10,496 nucleotides of DNA from JBBSEZ01 sp038239195 (GTDB lineage: Bacteria > Planctomycetota > Planctomycetia > Gemmatales > Gemmataceae): contig JBBSEZ010000358.1 in NCBI GenBank assembly GCA_038239195.1, forward strand, positions 1 through 10,496. Reading direction: 5' to 3'. The stretch's first letter is position 1; each line of letters starts with the position of its first letter. The position numbers and the translations under genes were made by a program. The notes below the pieces were generated by a model. That model worked only from the letters and a program-made list of their open reading frames with translations. It ran no database searches and was not told the origin of the DNA. This document shows positions 5,185 to 10,496 of this stretch, piece by piece.

Positions 5185-5911
5185 CCGCGTCACCGATGAG
5201 CGCGAGGTCGGCCCGCGTCAACGTGCCGTCGTGCAGCGCGGACGCGACCAGGGCGGCGCGCACGCCCGCCGCGGCGAGGCGCTGAAGGTCCGCGAGGCCG
5301 CGCACGCCCCCGCCGGCGCTCACCTCCACCTCGGGAAACGTCGCCGCCAGCCGGGCGCACAGCGCTTCCGTGCCGGTGCCGCCGCCCACGCCCACGCGCG
5401 CCAGGTCCAGCACCAGCAGGCGGCGCACGCCGAGGGCCACCGCTCCGGACGCGATCGACCAGGCGTCCGCCTCCCGCCAGCCTCGCTCTCGCAGAGGCGC
5501 GCCGTCGCGAAGGTCGAGCGAGAACACGAGGCGCTCGCCGAGAGCGCGGACGATCTCGCCGAGCGCCTGCGGCCCCGCCACCGTCTCCAGGCCCACCACG
5601 ACCTCGACGCCCGCTTCGCGCAGGCCCGGCGCGGAGCGTAAGTCGCGCACGCCGGCATCCACCTGTAGATGGAACCCAGCGCCTCGGAGGGCGACGTAGG
5701 TTGGCCACGCTTGCGGAGAGCCGGCGATGGCGTCGAGGTCGGCGAGGTAGAGATCGCGCAGGCCGAAGTGGCGGGCAAACGCCTCGGCCACGTCGAGGGG
5801 GGCGGGGGAGGAGGCCAGGCGGCTGACGATGGGGCGGTAGTCGTGGCGCCGACCAGCCACGCCGCGGACGACGAGGCCATTGAGAAGATCGAGGACGGGG
5901 AGGATGCGCAT
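5177..5911 (-). CDS. HisA/HisF-like TIM-barrel protein, probably not a histidine enzyme
   Basis: This 244-aa (beta/alpha)8 protein is homologous to HisA, the phosphoribosyl-formimino isomerase. The start is the ATG at 5911, giving MRILPVLDLLNGLVVRGV; the upstream TTG at 5947 only adds unconserved residues. Retained features are Asp8 at the end of strand 1, FSLDLRDG (130-137; compare the HisA strand-5 aspartate), SAGGGVRGLADL (198-209, second phosphate loop) and VASALHDG (222-229). Altered features are the strand-3 loop, QVDAGVRD (83-90) where HisA has a GGGIR-type loop, and LDLARVGVG (169-177) where HisA has a Thr and DGT. No his gene is adjacent. HisA-like proteins of this sort accompany H4MPT-linked C1 genes in bacteria, so a phosphorylated-sugar step in that cofactor pathway is a reasonable inference. 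No Shine-Dalgarno sequence is visible. Confidence 0.82.
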   Translation of the reverse strand: MRILPVLDLLNGLVVRGVAGRRHDYRPIVSRLASSPAPLDVAEAFARHFGLRDLYLADLDAIAGSPQAWPTYVALRGAGFHLQVDAGVRDLRSAPGLREAGVEVVVGLETVAGPQALGEIVRALGERLVFSLDLRDGAPLRERGWREADAWSIASGAVALGVRRLLVLDLARVGVGGGTGTEALCARLAATFPEVEVSAGGGVRGLADLQRLAAAGVRAALVASALHDGTLTRADLALIGDAGS

Positions 5912-5960
5912 GCAGAGACATTGTGCGGGGAGGTGGGCGGGCGACAAGGGGCCCGCGTAC

Positions 5961-6008
5961 GTCCGGCTTTCCAGCCGGACACGCCCCCGACCGGCCGGAA
6001 AGCCGGTC
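5961..6008. repeat. paired palindromes (REP/BIME-like) in the divergent intergenic region
   Basis: Two hairpins lie 8 bases apart. The first has arms GTCCGGCT (5961-5968) and AGCCGGAC (5973-5980) with loop TTCC. The second has arms GACCGGC (5989-5995) and GCCGGTC (6002-6008) with loop CGGAAA. CCGGCTTTCC (5963-5972) is the reverse complement of GGAAAGCCGG (5997-6006), so the two units face each other like a bacterial interspersed mosaic element. The region separates the HisA-like gene from the response regulator. Confidence 0.75.
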
Positions 6009-6044
6009 CCACAGGGCGCCGTCGCCGACGCGCTTGGCTCGCCC

Positions 6045-6050
6045 TATAAT
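6045..6050 (+). promoter_or_regulatory. candidate -10 box of the response-regulator gene
   Basis: A perfect TATAAT stands out in very GC-rich DNA, 65 bases before the GTG start at 6116. No good -35 hexamer is present at the usual 16-18 base spacing (TTGGCT at 6034-6039 is too close), so only the -10 element is supported. Confidence 0.4.
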
Positions 6051-6115
6051 GCCCACCGGAGCCGCTCCCTCACGTCGGGGGACCGGCGCGTCCTGGCCCC
6101 AAGCGGGAGGCGTCC

Positions 6116-6604
6116 GTGAGCCCCTCTCCCGAGAGCCCGAGCAACGACCCGGCGCCCGCCCCGCGTACGCCGCGCGTGCTGATCGCCGACGACAACCCGC
6201 AGAACGCCGCCCTGCTCGAGGCCTACCTCGAGGGCTCGGGCTACGAACTGCGCACCACGACCGACGGGGAGGAGACGCTCGCCGAGATCAACGCCTGGGT
6301 GCCCGACGTGGTGCTGCTCGACGTCATGATGCCGCGCATCAGCGGCTTCGAGGTGTGCAAGCGCCTCCGCGCCAACCCCGCCACCCGCGAGGTCGCCGTG
6401 CTCATGGTCACCGCCCTCGATCAGGCCAGCGACGTCGAACGCGCCGTCGATGCCGGCACCGACGACTTCCTTTCCAAGCCGATCAACAAGAGCGAGCTGC
6501 TGCACCGCGTCGATGCCCTCCTCCGCACCCGCCAGCACAAGCGCGACCTCGATCGGGCCCTGGCCTACATCGACGCCGTCGATCTGGGCCAGGGCGCCCC
6601 GTGA
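6116..6604 (+). CDS. single-domain response regulator (CheY-like receiver)
   Basis: This 162-aa protein is a stand-alone receiver domain. After a Pro/Ser-rich N-terminal tail (1-18), it shows all receiver landmarks: VLIADDN with acidic Asp25-Asp26, the phosphoacceptor Asp69 in VVLLDVMMPRISGFEVC (65-81), Thr99 in VLMVTALD (95-102) and Lys121 in FLSKPINKSELL (118-129). The fold ends near residue 138, and a short charged helix (RQHKRDLDRALAYIDAV) follows in place of an output domain. GTG 6116 is supported by GGGAGG at 6105-6110. No histidine kinase is in the window, so its partner is unknown. The methyltransferase gene begins 10 bases after its stop, suggesting cotranscription from the TATAAT at 6045. 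The C-terminal helix could mediate partner contact, which is speculation. Confidence 0.93.
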   Translation: MSPSPESPSNDPAPAPRTPRVLIADDNPQNAALLEAYLEGSGYELRTTTDGEETLAEINAWVPDVVLLDVMMPRISGFEVCKRLRANPATREVAVLMVTALDQASDVERAVDAGTDDFLSKPINKSELLHRVDALLRTRQHKRDLDRALAYIDAVDLGQGAP

Positions 6605-6614
6605 AAGGCCGATC

Positions 6615-7799
6615 ATGACCGCGCGCGTGGTGTTGCTGCCGAAGCGGGCTCGGCCGTTCTATGGCCGGCACCCCTGGGTGTTCGCCGGCGCCATCGCCCG
6701 CGTCGAGGGCGAACCGCAGGACGGCGACGAGGTTTCGCTCGTCTCCGACGGCGGCGACTTCGTGGCGCGCGGCCTCTTCAACGGCCGCAGTCAGATTCGC
6801 GTCCGCCTCTACAGTTGGGCCCCCGACGTTCCTCTCGACCGCGCCTTCTTCCGCGACCGGCTGTCCGCCGCCGTCCGCCTGCGCAACGACCTCGGCCTGA
6901 ACGGCCCCGGGCGCGCTTGCCGGCTCGTTGCCAGCGAGGGCGACGGGCTGTCCGGCTGTACGGTCGATCGCTACGACCGCTGGCTGGTGGTGCAGTTTAC
7001 CTCCCTCGCTCTCGCCCAGCGCCGCGACCTCCTCGCCGAAGTCCTCGACGAGTTGATCCACCCCGAAGGCATTTATCTGCGCACCGAGCGCGGCATCGGG
7101 GCGCTCGAGGGACTGGAACTGCGCGACGGGCCATTGCGCGGGGAGGCGCCCGCGGGCCCGGTTACCATCGAGGAGAACGGACTGCGCTTTCGAGTCAATT
7201 TGGCGGAGGGGCAAAAGACCGGATACTATCTCGACCAGCGCGACAACCGCGCCGTCGTCGCGCCGCTGGCGGCCGGCCGGCGCGTGCTCGACGCCTTTTG
7301 TTACACGGGCGGTTTCGGGCTTTGCGCCGCCCGCGCCGGAGCGGAGTCCGTGCTGGGCGTCGATCAATCGGAGCCGGCCCTCGTGCTGGCGCGCGAAAAC
7401 GCCAGCCTCAACGGGCTGAGCAACGCCGAGTTCGTGCGCGACGAGGTGTTCGATCGGCTCCAGGCCCTGGTGGCGAGCGGCGAGCGCTTCGGGCTGATCG
7501 TGCTCGACCCGCCGAAGTTTGCCCGAGCCCGCAACGCCGTCGAGGAGGCGCTGCGCGGCTACCGGCGCTTGCAGAAGCTGGCCCTTCGCCTGCTCGGGCC
7601 CGATGGCTTCCTCGTCACTTGTTGTTGCTCCGGGCTCATCGCGGTCGATATGCTGGAGGAAGTGCTGGCCCAGCTCGCGGCCGAGGAGAAGCGCGACGTC
7701 CAGGTTTTGCAGCGGCGCGGGGCCGCCCCCGACCACCCGGTGTCGGTCGCCTGCCTCGAATCGCACTACCTCAAGTGCCTCATCGCCCGCGTGCGCTGA
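6615..7799 (+). CDS. rlmI: class I SAM-dependent rRNA methyltransferase, RlmI type
   Basis: This 394-aa protein (E. coli RlmI is about the same length) is likely a 23S rRNA 5-methylcytosine methyltransferase, acting on position C1962 in E. coli numbering. The N-terminal PUA domain is seen in LPKRARPFYGRHPWVFAGAI (8-27) and GDFVARGLFN (47-56). The central EEF-like domain leads to NLAEGQKTGYYLDQRDNR (195-212). The Rossmann methyltransferase part has SAM motif I VLDAFCYTGGFGL (224-236), acidic VLGVDQSE (246-253), motif IV LIVLDPPKF (294-302) and TCCCSG (335-340), which contains the candidate catalytic cysteine. The C-terminus HPVSVACLESHYLKCLIARV is the family's usual ending. It follows the response regulator by 10 bases. 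Members of this group can differ in target position, so the exact site is not proven; membership in the RlmI family is secure. Confidence 0.92.
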   Translation: MTARVVLLPKRARPFYGRHPWVFAGAIARVEGEPQDGDEVSLVSDGGDFVARGLFNGRSQIRVRLYSWAPDVPLDRAFFRDRLSAAVRLRNDLGLNGPGRACRLVASEGDGLSGCTVDRYDRWLVVQFTSLALAQRRDLLAEVLDELIHPEGIYLRTERGIGALEGLELRDGPLRGEAPAGPVTIEENGLRFRVNLAEGQKTGYYLDQRDNRAVVAPLAAGRRVLDAFCYTGGFGLCAARAGAESVLGVDQSEPALVLARENASLNGLSNAEFVRDEVFDRLQALVASGERFGLIVLDPPKFARARNAVEEALRGYRRLQKLALRLLGPDGFLVTCCCSGLIAVDMLEEVLAQLAAEEKRDVQVLQRRGAAPDHPVSVACLESHYLKCLIARVR

Positions 7800-7816
7800 C
7801 TTCGTTCGTGAAACCG

Positions 7817-7839
7817 CTCCCGAGCGTCGGGAGTATTAT
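7817..7839. promoter_or_regulatory. palindrome abutting a TATTAT box ahead of the exported paralogues
   Basis: CTCCCGA (7817-7823) and TCGGGAG (7827-7833) form a perfect 7-base inverted repeat with a 3-base spacer. It begins 17 bases after the methyltransferase stop and is directly followed by TATTAT (7834-7839), a possible -10 box 62 bases before the next ATG. It could be an operator or the methyltransferase transcript end; no T-run follows and no clear -35 is seen. Confidence 0.4.
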
Positions 7840-7901
7840 GGCCGGGCCCTGCCCCTCCCCGAAGGCCCCGCCCCTCGCGCCTGGACGAAAGGACCGCTCT
7901 C

Positions 7902-8906
7902 ATGCTGCTGCAACCGCGTTGGCGCTTTGCCCTGTCGGCGTGCTGTCTGGCCGCGTTCGGTTGGGTGACGGCCGGGCCGCTCCCCGCCGCGGAGCTGGAC
8001 GTCCACGTTCCGCCCGACACCGAGATGCTCGTCACGGTCAACGTCCGCCAGATCGTCGATTCCGACCTGTTCAAGAAGAACTCCCTCGCCCCGGCGAAAA
8101 ACGCCCTGAAAGACCTCAACGAAGTCGATGACGTCTTGAAGGACCTCGGGTTCGACCCGTTCAAGGACCTCGATCGCGTCGTGGTCGCCAGCCCCGGGGG
8201 TGACGCCCTCGACAAGGGGCTGATGGTGGTCCACGGCAAGTTCAACCTCGCCAAGTTCAAGGCCCGCGGCGCCGACGCCGCCCGCGACAACGGCGACTCC
8301 TTGAAGATCCACAAGGTCGGCGATGGCGTGGGCGGACAGCTCACCATCTACGAAGTGGTCCTGCCCGATCAGGACACGTCGCTGTTCGTGGCGCTGGCGA
8401 GCGAGAAGACGATGCTCGTCGCGCCCGGCAAGGACTACGTGGTCGATGCGCTGAAGCGCGGCAAGGCGAAGAAGAAGGCGGTGCTCAAGAGCAAGGCGTT
8501 CCAGGCGCTCGTCGAGAAAATGGACGTCAAGCAGAGCGCCTCGATCGCGGTGATGGGCAAGGCGCTCCGAGGCGAGGCGCTCGACGAGGCGCCCAAGATC
8601 GTCAAGGACCTGGTGGGCAAGATCGACGCCCTGGGCGGCGGGCTGACCCTCGGCGACGACGTGAAGTTCGAGGTGGTGATCTCCGCCAAGACGGCAGCCG
8701 ACGCGACCTCGTTCAAGGACAGCGCGGACAAGGGGCTGAAGCTCGGCCTCGCCACGTTACTGCTGCTGGGCAACGAGCGGAAGGAACTGGAGGCCGTGAC
8801 GGAGATCGTCAAGACGATCCGCACCACCGCGAAGGGGAAACTGGTGACGATCCGTGGCCGGGTGACCGACGAGGTCATCCAGGGGGCCTTGAAGAAGGAC
8901 GAGTAA
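7902..8906 (+). CDS. exported protein of unknown function, paralogue 1 (334 aa)
   Basis: This encodes a 334-aa lysine-rich protein with an N-terminal signal peptide: a basic start (MLLQPRWR), a hydrophobic core (9-23) and a probable cleavage after AGPLPAA near residue 30, so it should act outside the cytoplasm. AAAGGA (7888-7893) lies 8 bases before the ATG. The mature part starts with VPPDTEMLVTVNVRQIVDS (36-54), then DVLKDLGFDPFKDLDRVVVA (77-96), a charged linker, SLFVALASEKTMLVAP (160-175), and ends in GKLVTIRGRVTDEVIQG (312-328). The next gene encodes a paralogue of exactly the same length. The opening resembles exported DUF3352-type proteins only superficially, and I assign no function. 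Abundance in planctomycetes is recollection. Confidence 0.8.
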   Translation: MLLQPRWRFALSACCLAAFGWVTAGPLPAAELDVHVPPDTEMLVTVNVRQIVDSDLFKKNSLAPAKNALKDLNEVDDVLKDLGFDPFKDLDRVVVASPGGDALDKGLMVVHGKFNLAKFKARGADAARDNGDSLKIHKVGDGVGGQLTIYEVVLPDQDTSLFVALASEKTMLVAPGKDYVVDALKRGKAKKKAVLKSKAFQALVEKMDVKQSASIAVMGKALRGEALDEAPKIVKDLVGKIDALGGGLTLGDDVKFEVVISAKTAADATSFKDSADKGLKLGLATLLLLGNERKELEAVTEIVKTIRTTAKGKLVTIRGRVTDEVIQGALKKDE

Positions 8907-8991
8907 ATCGCCCGAGGCGACAATCGCGCGGCACGGGGGCGTGCGGTACGCGGCTCGTGCTCCGTTTTACCGGAAAGGATCGAGACCTCGC

Positions 8992-9996
8992 ATGCAGTCC
9001 TCACGCACGACCTGGCTGAAGATCGCTCTGGCCCTGGCGCTGGTTGGCCTGGGCCTGTCCACGGCGGGCGCCGCCCCCGAAAGGGCGCCTGGAAGGGCCC
9101 CGGCCGCTGCCGGCAAGTTCGAGCCCGAGAAGTGGGTCGCCGACGGCTCCGACCTCGTCATGGTCTTCAACGTCCGCGCCATGCTGGACGCGCCGATGGT
9201 GAAGAAGGGCGGGCTGCCCGCCCTCAAGGACGCGCTGAAGAACAACGAGATGGCCAACGACGTCCTCAAGGCGACGGGCATCGACCCCTTCAAGGACGTC
9301 GATACGATCCTGATCAGCGGGTCGGCCACGAACGCCAAGGACGCCAAGGCCTACGTGGTCATTCGGGGGAGCTTCGACCCCGACAAGGTTCGCGTCGCCG
9401 CCGAGAGCCACGCCAAGAAGAGCCCCGACGACCTCAAGGTCACCAAGTCGGGCGACCTCTACCTCTACGAGATGTCGTTCAACGACCGCAAGATGGTGGG
9501 GGCCTTCGCCAACAAGAGCACGTTCGTGCTGACGCAGGACAAGGACAGCACGCAGGCCCTGGTCAAGGACGGCGGCAAGAGAGCGGGCAAGCTCAGCAAG
9601 TCGATCGCGGCCGGGGTCGGCAAGTTCGCGCCGAAGGAGACCATGTCGCTGGTGATGGTCGCCACCGACGAGATGAAGAAGGCGCTGGGGAAGGTGCCCC
9701 AGGCCGCCGAGGTCGCGCCCAAGCTGGAGACGCTGACGGCCAACCTGGTGCTGACCAACGAGGCCAACCTCAACGTGATGGTCAACACGAGCGACGCGGC
9801 CTCGGCCAAGAAGATGTCGCAGCTCTTGAAGCAGTTGAAGTCGCTGGGCGAGCTGATGACGCTCAGCAACGAGGACCTTCCGCCGATCGTGGGCGACCTG
9901 CTCGCCGCGATCAAGATCAGCGCCGACCGCAACTCGGTCATCGTCAACCTGAGGGTCACCCAGGAGATGATCGACAAGGCCGGCAAGAAGGAATAG
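8992..9996 (+). CDS. exported protein of unknown function, paralogue 2 (334 aa)
   Basis: This second paralogue begins 85 bases after the first and has the same length. The signal peptide is clear: MQSSRTTWLK, core IALALALVGLGLSTAG (11-26), cleavage near AGAA-PE at 28-29, followed by a Pro/Ala-rich tether (29-40). I chose ATG 8992, as the upstream GTG 8941 would bury the signal sequence; AAGGA at 8975-8979 is a distant ribosome binding site. Shared blocks with paralogue 1 are DLVMVFNVRAMLDAPMVKK (54-72), NDVLKATGIDPFKDVDTI (89-106), YVVIRGSF with an aspartate-proline, SKFVLT-type strand STFVLTQDKDS, and the end NSVIVNLRVTQEMIDKAG. The two have diverged well beyond a recent copy. A strong terminator follows 23 bases after the stop. 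Role unknown; cell-envelope placement is inferred from the signal peptide. Confidence 0.82.
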   Translation: MQSSRTTWLKIALALALVGLGLSTAGAAPERAPGRAPAAAGKFEPEKWVADGSDLVMVFNVRAMLDAPMVKKGGLPALKDALKNNEMANDVLKATGIDPFKDVDTILISGSATNAKDAKAYVVIRGSFDPDKVRVAAESHAKKSPDDLKVTKSGDLYLYEMSFNDRKMVGAFANKSTFVLTQDKDSTQALVKDGGKRAGKLSKSIAAGVGKFAPKETMSLVMVATDEMKKALGKVPQAAEVAPKLETLTANLVLTNEANLNVMVNTSDAASAKKMSQLLKQLKSLGELMTLSNEDLPPIVGDLLAAIKISADRNSVIVNLRVTQEMIDKAGKKE

Positions 9997-10019
9997 CCCC
10001 GCGACGGCTGTGGATGGGA

Positions 10020-10063
10020 CGAGGGCCCCCGGAGCTGATTCCGGGGGCCCTCGGTCTTTTCTT
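10020..10063 (+). terminator. intrinsic terminator of the exported-paralogue unit
   Basis: GAGGGCCCCCGGA (10021-10033) pairs perfectly with TCCGGGGGCCCTC (10040-10052) around a 6-base loop, and C10020-G10053 extends the stem to 14 base pairs. A T-rich tail (TCTTTTCTT, 10055-10063) follows. The stem is long and GC-rich, as expected of a Rho-independent terminator. It lies 23 bases after the stop of paralogue 2. Confidence 0.93.
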
Positions 10064-10164
10064 GCTTGTCGTTTCGCGCGAAGCGGCGCGCTGGTGCCAT
10101 AGCATCTCTCGCGCCCCTCGGGTAGGATGGGGCGAGGGGGCCGCCTTTCCACCAACCACGTGTT

Positions 10165-10182
10165 GCCCCCACCGTTGGGGGC
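10165..10182. promoter_or_regulatory. palindrome directly upstream of the ArsR-type start
   Basis: GCCCCCA (10165-10171) and TGGGGGC (10176-10182) form a perfect 7-base inverted repeat with a 4-base loop. Eight bases separate it from the ATG at 10191. It is placed to be an autoregulatory operator of the ArsR-type protein, or an RNA hairpin that covers the G-rich ribosome binding region. Confidence 0.4.
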
Positions 10183-10190
10183 GCGCCGCG

Positions 10191-10496
10191 ATGCCGGACC
10201 CTTTGGAGCCTCAGGCCTGTGCCCGCAAGCTGAGCGCCCTGGCAGCGCCGGAGCGCCTGCGGATCATCCGCCTGTTGCGCGACGGAGAGCGCAACGTCAG
10301 CGACATCGCCGAGGCGCTGCAGACCGAACTGGTCAACATCTCCCACCATCTCAACGTCCTGCGCCACGCGGGGCTCGTCGAGGCCCGCAAGCAGGGGCGC
10401 TTCGTCTACTACTCCCTTCCGCCCGGGTCGCTCCAGCCTGGCAAGAAAGGGGCGCGCGAGCACCTCGACCTCGGCTGCTGCCGTCTGGAGATGCCC
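10191..10496 (+). CDS. ArsR/SmtB-type transcriptional regulator (3' end beyond window)
   Basis: The first 102 codons of a winged helix-turn-helix repressor are present; the gene runs off the window. Landmarks in order are LAAPERLRIIRLLRDGERNVSDIAEAL (17-43; helices before the recognition helix), TELVNISHHLNVLRHAGLV (45-63; recognition helix with the conserved SHHL) and the wing EARKQGRFVYYSL (64-76). The usual ELCVCD metal-binding motif is replaced by NVSDIA (35-40), so classical alpha3 metal sensing is unlikely. A Cys-Cys pair (96-97, LDLGCCRLEMP) sits at the far end and may be a different sensing site. The ATG is not preceded by a clear Shine-Dalgarno sequence. The upstream terminator separates it from the exported paralogues, and the palindrome at 10165 may be its own operator. 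What it controls lies outside the window. Confidence 0.9.
   Translation, partial: MPDPLEPQACARKLSALAAPERLRIIRLLRDGERNVSDIAEALQTELVNISHHLNVLRHAGLVEARKQGRFVYYSLPPGSLQPGKKGAREHLDLGCCRLEMP

Noticed and set aside
5177..5911. Annotation as genuine histidine biosynthesis hisA
   Set aside because: The strand-3 phosphate loop and the threonine/DGT region differ from HisA, and no his gene is nearby.
5912..6056. Extended N-terminus or a second gene on the minus strand upstream of the HisA-like ATG
   Set aside because: The sequence is occupied by the paired palindromes, and no ribosome binding site or conserved residues are seen.
6483..7766. 427-codon minus-strand frame
   Set aside because: It is entirely opposite the secure RlmI-type gene and has no family features.
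9001..10463. Two long minus-strand frames over paralogue 2 and the ArsR gene
   Set aside because: They are antisense to genes with signal peptide and winged-helix signatures and would cross the strong terminator.

Overview
The window is GC-rich and gene-dense and most resembles a chromosomal segment of a planctomycete of the Gemmata type. Three things point there: bacterial genes of the kinds that accompany tetrahydromethanopterin (H4MPT)-linked C1 metabolism, two DUF4058-type proteins including one of the 'MPVHDWTRV' sort, and a pair of exported, lysine-rich paralogues with no recognised function. The taxonomic call is inference; there is no rRNA or marker gene here.

Layout. Bases 1-147 may hold the end of, or a complete, very small secreted-peptide gene. 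From 144 to 2430 there is a tight three-gene operon: a RimK/MptN-like ATP-grasp ligase (GTG start overlapping the small ORF by 4 bases), a CitG-like triphosphoribosyl-dephospho-CoA synthase homologue (ATGA overlap) and a 6-pyruvoyl-tetrahydropterin synthase (PTPS) homologue. A HisA-like TIM barrel lies on the minus strand at 5177-5911. These four families recur together near H4MPT genes in bacteria, so the likely theme is pterin or C1-cofactor biosynthesis.

Between them (2431-5139) is an accessory-looking block: two DUF4058 genes on either side of a two-gene unit encoding a cysteine-rich zinc-ribbon-like protein and a small partner. The block contains two copies of a 39-base hairpin repeat, a 17-base direct repeat and a 12-base perfect inverted repeat. 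One copy of the 39-base repeat supplies the stop codon of the HisA-like gene.

From 5912 to 6115 lies a divergent intergenic region with two paired palindromes and a TATAAT box. Then come a single-domain response regulator (6116-6604) and an RlmI-type 23S rRNA cytosine methyltransferase (6615-7799). Two tandem exported paralogues of identical length (334 aa) follow, closed by a textbook intrinsic terminator at 10020-10063. The window ends inside an ArsR/SmtB-type regulator gene starting at 10191, with a palindrome just upstream of its start.

Nothing here looks like phage, a transposase, a tRNA, an rRNA or a CRISPR array. The best candidates for new biology are the pterin/C1 gene group (a PTPS with a dual CE/HGH motif and a HisA homologue with altered active-site loops), the zinc-ribbon two-gene unit set among repeats, and the tandem exported paralogues.
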